From: UBA3537 sp045561735
Lineage (GTDB): Bacteria; Bacteroidota; Bacteroidia; Flavobacteriales; Flavobacteriaceae
NCBI GenBank assembly: GCA_045561735.1
Contig: JBJKXC010000010.1
Location: forward strand, 1 to 52,154
DNA: 52,154 nucleotides
Direction: 5' to 3'
Position 1 is the first letter of the stretch; every line of letters begins with the position of its first letter. A program made the translations under genes and the position numbers. The notes under the pieces are model-generated. The model was not told where the DNA came from. It saw only the letters and a program-made list of their open reading frames with translations, and did no database searches. Shown piece after piece: positions 22,517-30,925 of the stretch.

Positions 22517-23081
22517 TACTTACGATTGCTTGTTTAATGATTTTGGGAAAGTGCTGTTGTTCCAGGGCGTGAACTTTTTTTGCAACATCTTCAGCCGTGT
22601 CGCTTTCTAAAACACGGCACTTAGCTTGAAAAATTATAGCACCTTCGTCATAGTGCTCGTTTACATAATGAATTGTAATACCCGACTCTCTTTCTTTGTG
22701 TGCTACAACGGCGCGATGTACGTGTTTTCCGTACATACCCTTCCCTCCGTATTTGGGTAAAAGCGCGGGGTGTATATTGATGGTATTACCAATAAAATGA
22801 CACAGCAAGATTTGTGGGAGTTTCCATAAAAACCCTGCCAAAACAACGAAATCAATATCATAGGATTGAAGTGTTTTTAAGACTCCGGCTTCGCTTACAA
22901 ATTGCTCTCTGTCAAACACAAAGGTTTGTACTTGATGTCGTCTTGCGCGCTCTAAAACAATGGCATTAGGGTTGTTCGATAATACCAAGGAAACTTCTGC
23001 ACTTTTATCTTCTTTAAAAAAAGAAATAATATTTTGAGCGTTCGTTCCTGAACCAGACGCAAAAATTGCAATTTTTTTCAT
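22509..23081 (-). CDS. purN: Phosphoribosylglycinamide formyltransferase
   Basis: 190 residues, standard length. It catalyses formyl transfer from 10-formyl-THF to GAR in purine synthesis. Visible features: the phosphate loop FASGSGTNAQNII, VLAGFLWKLP, the active-site NIHPALLPKYGGKGMYG with Asn and His, and HYVNEHYDEGAI with the catalytic Asp. First gene of the minus-strand purN-rnhA-pfkB-purF cluster and divergent from acpP across 178 nt. Confidence 0.95.
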   Translation of the reverse strand: MKKIAIFASGSGTNAQNIISFFKEDKSAEVSLVLSNNPNAIVLERARRHQVQTFVFDREQFVSEAGVLKTLQSYDIDFVVLAGFLWKLPQILLCHFIGNTINIHPALLPKYGGKGMYGKHVHRAVVAHKERESGITIHYVNEHYDEGAIIFQAKCRVLESDTAEDVAKKVHALEQQHFPKIIKQAIVSNG

Positions 23082-23221
23082 ATACCGGCTTTGGCTAATT
23101 ATTGAATTACAAAAAAAGTAATTATATTTTAAATCTGGGAGTTATCTGAAAAGAAAAATATATTCACAACGACGAGCTGTACATTTTTCCCTTATTTATA
23201 TATATTAAAACAAAGTTTTTT

Positions 23222-23229
23222 TATTTTTG
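23222..23229 (+). promoter_or_regulatory. Candidate -7 element for acpP
   Basis: TATTTTTG matches TAnnTTTG exactly. It lies 30 nt before the ATG at 23260 and overlaps an alternative upstream start at 23227, which argues for 23260 as the real start. Confidence 0.55.
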
Positions 23230-23259
23230 CATCCTAACTACAAATTAAAATTAAATATT

Positions 23260-23493
23260 ATGTCAGACATTGCATCAAGAGTAAAAGCGATAATCGTTGA
23301 CAAATTAGGCGTTGATGAAAACGAAGTAGTAACAGAGGCAAGCTTCACCAATGACCTTGGAGCAGACTCTCTAGATACTGTTGAGTTAATAATGGAATTT
23401 GAAAAAGAATTTGATATTCAAATCCCAGATGACCAAGCAGAAAATATTGCTACTGTTGGCCAAGCTATTTCTTATATAGAGGCAGCAAAATAG
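23260..23493 (+). CDS. acpP: Acyl carrier protein
   Basis: 77 residues from ATG 23260 (MSDIASRVKAIIVDKLG). Acidic four-helix bundle with the phosphopantetheine attachment motif ADSLDTVEL, Ser37. It carries growing fatty acyl chains in type II fatty-acid synthesis, working with FabF encoded 17 nt downstream. A longer frame from 23227 overlaps the -7 promoter element and is rejected. Confidence 0.97.
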   Translation: MSDIASRVKAIIVDKLGVDENEVVTEASFTNDLGADSLDTVELIMEFEKEFDIQIPDDQAENIATVGQAISYIEAAK

Positions 23494-23510
23494 TAATCCC
23501 CAGTAATTTT

Positions 23511-24764
23511 ATGAATTTGAAGAGAGTTGTTGTAACAGGCCTTGGGGCCTTAACGCCTATTGGTAACAATAAAGACGACTACTGGAAAAACCTTTTAAAA
23601 GGAAAAAGTGGTTGTGCGCCTATTACCTATTTTAACACGGAACAATTTAAAACAAAGTTTGCCTGTGAACTTAAAAACTACAATGTATCCGATTTCTTTG
23701 ATCGAAAAGAGGCTCGAAAAACAGATAAATTTGCTCAATATGCTCTGGTGGCTTCCGCAGAAGCCATCTCAGATGCAAACCTTAATTTAGGGACGATTGA
23801 TAAATTCCGTGTGGGTGTTATATGGGGCGCTGGAATTGGGGGAATTGACACTTTTCAAACAGAGGTTTCTAATTTTGCCACTGGCAACGGTACGCCTAGG
23901 TTTAATCCTTTCTTTATACCCAAAATAATCGCTGATATTGCACCAGCTAATATCTCTATCAAATACGGATTTATGGGGCCAAACTACACCACTGTCTCGG
24001 CCTGTGCCTCTTCGGCAAATGCAATAATTGATGCGCTCAACTACATTCGTTTAGGGCACTGTGATGTTGTTGTTACTGGGGGTAGTGAAGCCACAATCAA
24101 TGAGGCTGGCGTTGGTGGCTTTAATGCCATGCATGCGCTATCAACTAGAAACGAAAGCCCAGAAACAGCTTCCAGGCCTTTTGATGGAACACGCGATGGC
24201 TTTGTCCTTGGGGAAGGCTCAGGAGCTCTTGTGTTAGAAGAATATGAACATGCCAAAGCCAGAGGTGCGGCTATATATGCAGAGGTGGTTGGTGGTGGCC
24301 TTTCTTCTGATGCATACCACATGACTGCACCACACCCTGATGGAGTTGGAGTTACGGCAGTAATGAAAAGCTGTCTCGCCAATGCGGGCTTAAGGCCGGA
24401 AGAGGTCGACGCCATAAACACCCACGGAACCTCTACTCCATTAGGAGATGTAGCTGAAATTAGGGCCATTGGTGAGGTCTTTGGGAGTCATGCCAAAAAT
24501 ATTAACATAAACTCAACGAAGTCTATGACGGGTCACCTTTTGGGGGCCGCAGGGGCTATTGAAGCTATCGCTTCTATACTTTCAATTAACCACGGAATCG
24601 TACCGCCTACAATAAACCACAAAACTTCAGATGAAAAAATTGATCCTGACCTTAACTTAACACTCAACAAAGCACAAAAGCGGTCCGTTGAGGTCGCCAT
24701 GAGCAACACTTTTGGTTTTGGAGGACACAATGCATGTGTGGTCTTTAAAAAATTAAACGAGTAG
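23511..24764 (+). CDS. fabF: 3-oxoacyl-ACP synthase II
   Basis: 417 residues. The Cys-His-His triad of KAS II is present: Cys165 in TVSACASSANAI, His in NTHGTSTPLGD (~305) and His in SMTGHLLGAAGAIE (~341). GFVLGEGSGALVLEE and NTFGFGGHNACVVF are further family motifs. It condenses malonyl-ACP with acyl-ACP to elongate fatty acids in the cytoplasm. The acpP-fabF-rnc order is a long-conserved bacterial arrangement. Confidence 0.97.
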   Translation: MNLKRVVVTGLGALTPIGNNKDDYWKNLLKGKSGCAPITYFNTEQFKTKFACELKNYNVSDFFDRKEARKTDKFAQYALVASAEAISDANLNLGTIDKFRVGVIWGAGIGGIDTFQTEVSNFATGNGTPRFNPFFIPKIIADIAPANISIKYGFMGPNYTTVSACASSANAIIDALNYIRLGHCDVVVTGGSEATINEAGVGGFNAMHALSTRNESPETASRPFDGTRDGFVLGEGSGALVLEEYEHAKARGAAIYAEVVGGGLSSDAYHMTAPHPDGVGVTAVMKSCLANAGLRPEEVDAINTHGTSTPLGDVAEIRAIGEVFGSHAKNININSTKSMTGHLLGAAGAIEAIASILSINHGIVPPTINHKTSDEKIDPDLNLTLNKAQKRSVEVAMSNTFGFGGHNACVVFKKLNE

Positions 24765-24767
24765 GGT

Positions 24768-25496
24768 TTGAATTATATTCGAAATATATTCAACGCTAGA
24801 CAATATAAAAAAAACCCCCTGCTCTATGCCTTAGAGCCCATACTTGGTTTTCGACCAAAAACAATTAGACTATACGAAAGAGCCTTCACCCATCGTTCTA
24901 CAAAATTAAAAGATCTTAAAGGAAATGCCTTTAATTACGAGCGTTTAGAATATGTTGGAGACGCGATACTAGGGGCTGTAATTGCAGACTATCTGTACAA
25001 ATCAGCGCCTAGTGCTGACGAGGGCTATCTGACAAAAATGCGGTCAAAAATTGTTAGCAGGGGCCACCTTAATAAAATTGGAAAGGAAATGGAGCTAATG
25101 CCCCTTATGAAGTCAAATATAGCCCTTTCTAAGTTCGGCCAAAACACCCACGGAAATCTTTTAGAAGCACTCGTTGGTGCTGTTTTTCTAGACAAAGGGT
25201 TCAAGTCCTGTGAGAACTTTATTTACAAAAGAATCATCGACCCTTATGTTGATATTTCGCAACTTGAAGGTAAAATTACAAGCTACAAGAGTTTGCTGGT
25301 AGAGTGGAGTCAAAAAGAAAAAAAAACATTGCGGTTTAACTCTGAAAAAGACGAGGGTACTGAAGTTTTAAAACATTTTGCTGTAACCCTTTTAATTAAT
25401 GACAAAGTAATTGCCAAGGCTAGGGCAACTTCTAGAAAAAAGGCTGAAGAAAAGGCCTGCCATAGAGCTTATTTCGCTTTGCAAGATAAAATTTAA
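24768..25496 (+). CDS. rnc: Ribonuclease III
   Basis: 242 residues from TTG 24768. The fabF stop lies 3 nt upstream in the same frame and no ATG occurs before the catalytic domain, so TTG is required. The RNase III signature is YERLEYVGDAILGAVIADYLY (catalytic Glu/Asp), then GNLLEALVGAVFLDKG; the C-terminal dsRNA-binding domain runs from ITSYKSLLVEW to ARATSRKKAEEKACHRAYFAL. It processes rRNA precursors and other double-stranded RNAs. An extended N-terminus (RNIFNARQYKKNPLLYAL) is usual in this phylum. Confidence 0.95.
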   Translation: MNYIRNIFNARQYKKNPLLYALEPILGFRPKTIRLYERAFTHRSTKLKDLKGNAFNYERLEYVGDAILGAVIADYLYKSAPSADEGYLTKMRSKIVSRGHLNKIGKEMELMPLMKSNIALSKFGQNTHGNLLEALVGAVFLDKGFKSCENFIYKRIIDPYVDISQLEGKITSYKSLLVEWSQKEKKTLRFNSEKDEGTEVLKHFAVTLLINDKVIAKARATSRKKAEEKACHRAYFALQDKI

Positions 25497-25623
25497 CTTT
25501 AGATTTAAGCCCTAAAGTTGCCTTTGGCTGAATCTTTTTAGTAATTTTTGGAATAGAGAGATGAGGTCTGAGCATTATAATTGTGCTTTTATATCTATAT
25601 TTACATAATTCTTTAGCTAATTT

Positions 25624-26100
25624 ATGGCCATACACAAGCTCGAATTAAATGATTTTCACGATCCGCAGTATTCACTTTATGCAATTCATTCAGAGGTTGA
25701 AGATTACTGTTTGGCGCGCGCCATAAATTTACGTTTAAGCACTTGCCTAAAGCGCTTGAAAAAAGATTTAGATTTAAGCATCTCCAAAAACTTATTTTTC
25801 CCGCTATTTGGATGGGAAAATCCTGATACAAAATCTCATTGGAATCTAATAAAAAATCGTTGCCGGGTTGAGCTAGAAAGCGAAGGGCGGGGTCTCTTTT
25901 CAGGACAAGAAGAAAAAAGTTTTCAAACAATTCACCTCTTAAAAGAGCATGCAACTGTCGATTATTTTTTGAAAATTAGCGGAAGTTGTATTTCTGAGAA
26001 ACTGACTATGGAGAATCTAAATAAAATTCCAGAAATTAACCTTGTGTATGCCGTTGATGTTTACGGGCTAAAATCAAAAGAATATTTAATAATAAATTAA
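25624..26100 (+). CDS. IPExxxVDY family protein
   Basis: 158 residues beginning MAIHKLELNDFHDPQYSLYAIHS, an all alpha/beta soluble protein without signal peptide. The C-terminal pattern KIPEINLVYAVDVYGLKSKEYLIIN corresponds to the signature of the Bacteroidota-restricted IPExxxVDY family. Its position between rnc and pyk is the usual one and supports the call. Function is unknown; constant linkage to pyk suggests co-regulation with glycolysis. Its TAA overlaps the pyk ATG by one base. Confidence 0.88.
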   Translation: MAIHKLELNDFHDPQYSLYAIHSEVEDYCLARAINLRLSTCLKRLKKDLDLSISKNLFFPLFGWENPDTKSHWNLIKNRCRVELESEGRGLFSGQEEKSFQTIHLLKEHATVDYFLKISGSCISEKLTMENLNKIPEINLVYAVDVYGLKSKEYLIIN

Positions 26101-27536
26101 TGTCACACAAAAGAAAAAAAACAAAAATTGTTGCCACTTTGGGGCCAGCTATTAGCGGGAAAGAAGTATTATTAGATTTGGTTGCAACCGGGGTTAATGT
26201 TTTTAGAGTCAACTTTTCACACGCTGATTATAAAACCGTTGAAAAGAACATCAAAAACATACGGTCCATCAATAATGAGCACGGATACAATGCCGCTGTC
26301 TTGGCCGATCTTCAGGGGCCAAAATTGAGGATTGGTGTTATGAAAGACAATGTAATTGTTGCCCCTGGTGACGAAGTTGTTTTTGAAACCGGCGAGCACT
26401 TTGAAGGCACTAAAGATCGTGTTTTCATGACTTACAAACGCTTCCCGATGGACGCAAAATCTGGAGAAAAAATATTATTGGATGATGGTAAACTGATTTT
26501 TGAAGTCGTTTCTACCAATAAAACAAACGCGGTTAGAGCAAAGGTTGTTCAAGGAGGCCCCTTAAAATCTAAAAAGGGTGTGAACCTTCCAAATACCAAC
26601 ATTTCGCAACCAGCACTCACTGAAAAAGATAAAAAAGATGTGCTGTTTGCCATTGAACAAGAGGTAGATTGGATAGCGCTCTCATTTGTGCGAAAACCCG
26701 AAGACATCAAGGAGCTTGAGGCGATTATTTCAAAACACAGCGATTATAAAATTCCTGTCATTGCAAAAATAGAAAAACCAGAAGCTGTTGCAAACATCGA
26801 CGAAATTGTAAAATGTTGCGACGGGTTGATGGTTGCCAGGGGCGACCTTGGTGTTGAAATCCCCGCTCATGAGGTTCCTCTCATTCAGAAAAAACTTGTT
26901 TTAAAGGCTAAAAGCGCAAGAATTCCTGTGATCATTGCCACTCAAATGATGGAGTCTATGATAGATAGCCTGACCCCCACAAGAGCGGAGGTAAACGATG
27001 TAGCCAATTCGGTTATGGATGGAGCTGATGCAGTTATGCTCTCTGGTGAGACTTCTGTGGGCAAATACCCTGTTGAAGTTGTTCAAAAAACATCAGATAT
27101 TATAAAATCTGTAGAAGATTCAGACCTTATACATGTACCCCAAAAACACCCACACATCAAAACAAAACGCTACATTACTAAATCAATCTGTTACCACGCA
27201 GCGCACATGGCAAATCAAATCAATGCGAGGGGAATTTCGACTTTGACAAATAGTGGCTATACGGCCTTTCAAATTTCTGCCTGGAGGCCTCAAGCGCACA
27301 TATTGGTGTATTCTTCTAACAAGCGGATTATCCCGCGGCTCAATTTACTTTGGGGTGTACGCGCATTTTACTATGACAAATTTGTCTCTACAGACCAAAC
27401 CCTTGAAGATGTCAATAAAATGGCGGTAGAAAGAGGCTATTTAGAGGTTGGAGATATGGTCATTGGTTTGGCGGCAATGCCTCTAAAAAGCAATGGTATG
27501 GTAAACACGCTTCGTGTCACTCAAATTAGTTCTTAA
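26100..27536 (+). CDS. pyk: Pyruvate kinase
   Basis: 478 residues, standard length. It converts phosphoenolpyruvate and ADP to pyruvate and ATP. Motifs: KIVATLGPA, FRVNFSHADY, VLADLQGPKLRIG, the catalytic Lys in VIAKIEKPEAV, Mg ligands in DGLMVARGDLGVEIP, and ATQMMESMIDSLTPTRAEV. Start and preceding stop overlap (TAATG), implying translational coupling with the IPExxxVDY gene. Converges on dinB with 8 nt between stops. Confidence 0.97.
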   Translation: MSHKRKKTKIVATLGPAISGKEVLLDLVATGVNVFRVNFSHADYKTVEKNIKNIRSINNEHGYNAAVLADLQGPKLRIGVMKDNVIVAPGDEVVFETGEHFEGTKDRVFMTYKRFPMDAKSGEKILLDDGKLIFEVVSTNKTNAVRAKVVQGGPLKSKKGVNLPNTNISQPALTEKDKKDVLFAIEQEVDWIALSFVRKPEDIKELEAIISKHSDYKIPVIAKIEKPEAVANIDEIVKCCDGLMVARGDLGVEIPAHEVPLIQKKLVLKAKSARIPVIIATQMMESMIDSLTPTRAEVNDVANSVMDGADAVMLSGETSVGKYPVEVVQKTSDIIKSVEDSDLIHVPQKHPHIKTKRYITKSICYHAAHMANQINARGISTLTNSGYTAFQISAWRPQAHILVYSSNKRIIPRLNLLWGVRAFYYDKFVSTDQTLEDVNKMAVERGYLEVGDMVIGLAAMPLKSNGMVNTLRVTQISS

Positions 27537-27544
27537 GTTGCTTT

Positions 27545-28642
27545 TTAAAACTCAAGTCTTAATTGAAAAGAAACACCTCTTTTGGTGTCCTTTTTATTAT
27601 TGTTTGTGTTTAGTTTTGAAATTGATATTCCAACAAGGCGTACAGAGTTTTGAAGTTTTTCCTGAAACAAAAGCAGTTTTGCGTGCTCTAAAATTAGCTC
27701 TTTTGCGTTGATATAAAAAGGAAGTGTTTTAGATCGTGTTTGTAAAATAAAATCACTGTATTTGATTTTCAAAGTCAATGTCTTTCCTGCTATATTTCTG
27801 TTCTGTAGCCTCCTTGAAACTTCTGCTGCAATTTGATCTAGTTTGTCAACCAAAAAGATTTCGCTAGAAAGATTTTTTGAAAATGTGCGCTCGGCAGCTA
27901 ACGATTTCTGTATTCGGTTGGGCTTTACAGGGCTTGAGTGAATGCCTCTAACAACATTGAAATAATAAGCCCCAGACTTACCAAAGTTTTCTATAAGAAA
28001 AGTAAGTGGCTTTTTCTTTAATTCCAGGCCTGTGAAAACACCTAAGTCATACATTTTTTTAGCTGTAACGCTACCAATGCCATGGAATTTCCGAATGTCT
28101 AACGTTTCCAAAAATTCTAAGACCTTTTCTGGCGGGACTGTTTTCTGTCCGTCTGGCTTATTATAGTTGCTAGCCACTTTTGCTACAAACTTATTAATGG
28201 AGACCCCGGCAGAGGCTGTTAATCCTATTTCAGTTTTTATTCTATTTCTTATCTCAGTCGCTATGAAACTAGCGCTTTGAATCCCTTTTTTATTAGTTGT
28301 AACATCGATATAAGCTTCATCCAATGAAAGCGGCTCCACCAAATCAGAATAATCTGAAAACACTGCCCGTATTTTGGTAGAAATTTCCTTATAGCGATCA
28401 AATCTTGGTGGCACAAAAATCAGCTCTGGACATAATTTTTTTGCCAAGGCGCCTGATATAGCGCTTCGAATACCGAATTTTCTCGCTTCATAGCTTGCAG
28501 CGCTAACAACACCTCGGACACTTGAGCCACCAACAGCAAGCGGCAATCCCCTTAGCTCAGGACGGTCCATTTGCTCTACCGAAGCGTAAAACGCGTCCAT
28601 ATCCACATGAATAACCTTCCTTATTGGTAAATCGTCAAACAT
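27545..28642 (-). CDS. dinB: DNA polymerase IV (Y-family)
   Basis: 365 residues. Y-family polymerase motifs: HVDMDAFYASVEQ (first catalytic Asp), RGLPLAVGG, SYEARKFGIRSAI, EPLSLDEAYIDVT (second Asp/Glu pair), and GVSINKFVAKVASNYNKPDG. The helix-hairpin-helix (KFHGIGSVTAKKMYDLG) and little-finger domain follow. It performs translesion synthesis, error-prone on undamaged templates. The C-terminus has no recognisable clamp-binding peptide at the very end that I can be sure of. The start codon lies inside a perfect 20-bp palindrome (28641-28660), which could be an operator. Confidence 0.95.
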   Translation of the reverse strand: MFDDLPIRKVIHVDMDAFYASVEQMDRPELRGLPLAVGGSSVRGVVSAASYEARKFGIRSAISGALAKKLCPELIFVPPRFDRYKEISTKIRAVFSDYSDLVEPLSLDEAYIDVTTNKKGIQSASFIATEIRNRIKTEIGLTASAGVSINKFVAKVASNYNKPDGQKTVPPEKVLEFLETLDIRKFHGIGSVTAKKMYDLGVFTGLELKKKPLTFLIENFGKSGAYYFNVVRGIHSSPVKPNRIQKSLAAERTFSKNLSSEIFLVDKLDQIAAEVSRRLQNRNIAGKTLTLKIKYSDFILQTRSKTLPFYINAKELILEHAKLLLFQEKLQNSVRLVGISISKLNTNNNKKDTKRGVSFQLRLEF

Positions 28643-28660
28643 GCTGTAAATTTACAGCAT
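28624..28660 (+). promoter_or_regulatory. Divergent dinB/CYTH control region: 20-bp palindrome and plus-strand promoter
   Basis: ATGCTGTAAATTTACAGCAT (28641-28660) is a perfect palindrome covering two bases of the dinB start codon. Its core TAAATTTA (28647-28654) is a -7-like element, and TTG at 28624-28626 is 20 nt upstream, giving a well-spaced plus-strand promoter for the CYTH gene starting at 28677. The outer GCTG/CAGC arms exceed what a promoter needs and suggest a dimeric regulator site. Confidence 0.5.
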
Positions 28661-28676
28661 AAAATAACATTCTTCA

Positions 28677-29147
28677 TTGAAAAAAGAAATTGAACGCAAA
28701 TTTTTAATCGTTTCTGATGATTTCGAGCAAAACGTATCGTCAAAGTGTAATATTGTTCAGGCTTATCTTAGTACAGCCCCCGGCAGGACTGTTCGTTTAC
28801 GTATTAGTAATAGCAGCGGGTGTTTGACTATAAAAGGGGGGGCATCAAAAAATGGTTTATCCAGGCTTGAGTGGGAAAAAGAATTGCCTCTTGAAGAGGC
28901 AAATGAACTGATGGCGCTTTGTTTGCCAAATAAAATTGAGAAAACTAGGTGCAAAGTAAATTATAAGGGGCGGATTTTTGAAGTGGACATATTTAACGGT
29001 ATTAATGAAGGGCTCAAAATTGCAGAAATAGAGTTAGATAGCGAAGCGGACATTTTTGAAAAACCAAAATGGCTTGGACAAGAAGTTACGGGAATTAAAA
29101 AGTACTATAACTCACAATTATGCCAAAACCCATTTACAAAATGGTAG
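28677..29147 (+). CDS. CYTH domain-containing protein
   Basis: 156 residues from TTG 28677 (KKEIERKFLI). The N-terminal E-x-E-x-K motif and later RTVRLRISNSSGCLTIKGG and EIELDSEADIF define the CYTH tunnel fold, which binds triphosphates with ordered acidic and basic residues. Relatives include inorganic triphosphatases and thiamine triphosphatases; the small single-domain type here fits that role. ATG is absent at the expected position, so TTG is the start. It is divergent from dinB by 34 nt. Confidence 0.88.
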   Translation: MKKEIERKFLIVSDDFEQNVSSKCNIVQAYLSTAPGRTVRLRISNSSGCLTIKGGASKNGLSRLEWEKELPLEEANELMALCLPNKIEKTRCKVNYKGRIFEVDIFNGINEGLKIAEIELDSEADIFEKPKWLGQEVTGIKKYYNSQLCQNPFTKW

Positions 29148-29200
29148 GGGTTCAAAATTTAACTTAACTTTACACTCCGGTTAATAAATCACAAATAATT

Positions 29201-30745
29201 ATGACAAGATCAATGAATATAAAAGCAGCATTAAAGGCGCTTGATGTTGAGCCGCACAACTCTGGCACATCAACAGGGTCTAAGTGGATGTCAGCTGGAA
29301 AAAATATAAACTCTTTTTCGCCTGTAGATGGGGCAAAAATTGGGTCTGTTTCCGCCACAACACCTTTAGAGTTTAATGAGGTTATGGTCGCATCGATATC
29401 TGCATTTAAAACTTGGCGATTAATGCCTGCGCCTCAGAGGGGAGAAATTGTAAGACAATTCGGTGAACGTCTTAGGTTTCTTAAAAAGCCTTTAGGGCAA
29501 TTAGTTTCCTATGAAATGGGTAAAAGCCTGCAGGAAGGATTAGGCGAAGTTCAAGAAATGATTGACATCTGTGATTTTGCAGTAGGCCTGTCTCGGCAAT
29601 TACACGGCTTGACTATGCACTCTGAAAGACCGGGTCATAGAATGTATGAGCAATACCATCCACTCGGAGTTGTTGGAATAATTTCTGCATTTAACTTTCC
29701 TGTTGCCGTATGGGCTTGGAATACTGCATTGGCATGGATTTGTGGAGATGTTTGTGTTTGGAAGCCATCAGAGAAAACGCCTTTGTGTGGTATTGCTTGT
29801 CAAAAGATCGCAGCAAATGTATTTGCACAAAACAATCTGCCTGAAGGAATTTCTTGCCTGATTAATGGGGATTTCAAGGTTGGGGAATATTTGACCAAGG
29901 ATAATCGAATTCCGCTTATTTCGGCCACAGGCTCAACACGAATGGGTAAAATTGTTGCCAAAACAGTCGGAGAGCGCCTAGGCAAATCTCTTTTAGAATT
30001 AGGTGGAAACAATGCTATTATTGTAACGCCAGACGCCGATATTAAAATGACAGTTATTGGGGCTGTTTTTGGAGCTGTTGGGACGGCTGGACAACGCTGT
30101 ACCTCTACAAGACGACTAATCATCCATGAATCTGTATATGATAAAGTTAAATCTGCTTTAGTGGACGCCTATGGCCAATTGCGCATTGGAAACCCATTGG
30201 ATGAAAAAAATCATGTAGGGCCACTAATTGACAGCGATGCAGTCAAGAATTACCTGAACGCCCTTGAGTCGGTAACCTCTGAGGGTGGAAAAATTATTGT
30301 TGGCGGCGGGGTGTTAGAGGGCGGTGACTACAAAAGCGGGTGTTATGTAAAGCCTGCTATTGCTGAGGCAAAAAACAACTTTAAGATTGTACAACACGAA
30401 ACGTTTGCCCCAGTGTTATACCTTTTAAAATACTCGGGGAGCATTGAAAATGCGATTGAAATGCAAAACGGTGTGGCCCAAGGGCTGTCCTCAGCCGTAA
30501 TGACCAACAACCTAAGGGAGGCAGAGCTGTTCTTATCTCAAGCTGGAAGTGACTGTGGAATTGCCAACGTCAATATCGGCACCTCTGGTGCGGAAATTGG
30601 GGGGGCTTTTGGAGGGGAAAAGGACACTGGCGGCGGCCGTGAATCTGGAAGTGATGCCTGGAAGATTTATATGAGACGACAAACCAATACCATCAACTAC
30701 ACTACCAGCCTGCCGCTAGCACAAGGCATAAAATTTGATCTGTAG
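29201..30745 (+). CDS. Aldehyde dehydrogenase, ALDH7 (aminoadipate-semialdehyde) type
   Basis: 514 residues (an alternative start is 29213, MNIKAALKAL). NAD-dependent dehydrogenase with GIISAFNFPVAVWAWN, KPSEKTPLCG, SATGSTRMGK, the general base in LLELGGNNAI, the nucleophile Cys in GTAGQRCTSTRR, and TFAPVLYLLKY. The opening NSGTSTGSKWM and the GGAFGGEKDTGGGRESGSDAWKIYMRR ending are typical of ALDH7/L-piperidine-6-carboxylate dehydrogenases, which act in lysine breakdown; related members oxidise other aldehydes, so the substrate is inferred. Confidence 0.88.
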   Translation: MTRSMNIKAALKALDVEPHNSGTSTGSKWMSAGKNINSFSPVDGAKIGSVSATTPLEFNEVMVASISAFKTWRLMPAPQRGEIVRQFGERLRFLKKPLGQLVSYEMGKSLQEGLGEVQEMIDICDFAVGLSRQLHGLTMHSERPGHRMYEQYHPLGVVGIISAFNFPVAVWAWNTALAWICGDVCVWKPSEKTPLCGIACQKIAANVFAQNNLPEGISCLINGDFKVGEYLTKDNRIPLISATGSTRMGKIVAKTVGERLGKSLLELGGNNAIIVTPDADIKMTVIGAVFGAVGTAGQRCTSTRRLIIHESVYDKVKSALVDAYGQLRIGNPLDEKNHVGPLIDSDAVKNYLNALESVTSEGGKIIVGGGVLEGGDYKSGCYVKPAIAEAKNNFKIVQHETFAPVLYLLKYSGSIENAIEMQNGVAQGLSSAVMTNNLREAELFLSQAGSDCGIANVNIGTSGAEIGGAFGGEKDTGGGRESGSDAWKIYMRRQTNTINYTTSLPLAQGIKFDL

Positions 30746-30818
30746 TTAATACTCTCAATTTTATTTTTTTTAATTCTTGTGGATTTTGGCATGATTTTTA
30801 GGAGGTAATAAAAGATTA

Positions 30819-30846
30819 TTTGATCTGAAAAAATTCTTTATTTTTG
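30819..30846 (+). promoter_or_regulatory. Candidate promoter of the moxR-bat operon
   Basis: TTTG (30819-30822) and TATTTTTG (30839-30846), an exact TAnnTTTG, are separated by 16 nt. The expected transcript start would be about 70 nt before the moxR ATG at 30926. Confidence 0.55.
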
Positions 30847-30925
30847 ATCTATTATTAACAATAACATTAAGAAATTTAATTTATAAAATTCACAGCATTA
30901 CAAAATGCTAAAGAAAGAACTAAAC

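Noticed and set aside
24041..24469. Minus-strand frame opposite fabF (142 codons)
   Set aside because: fabF is complete with all catalytic residues; the antisense frame is compositionally odd and has no start context.
28641..28660. Calling the dinB palindrome a LexA box
   Set aside because: Arms are CTG-N8-CAG rather than the CTG-N10-CAG of enteric LexA, and no Bacteroidota LexA consensus can be verified here; kept only as an unassigned operator candidate.
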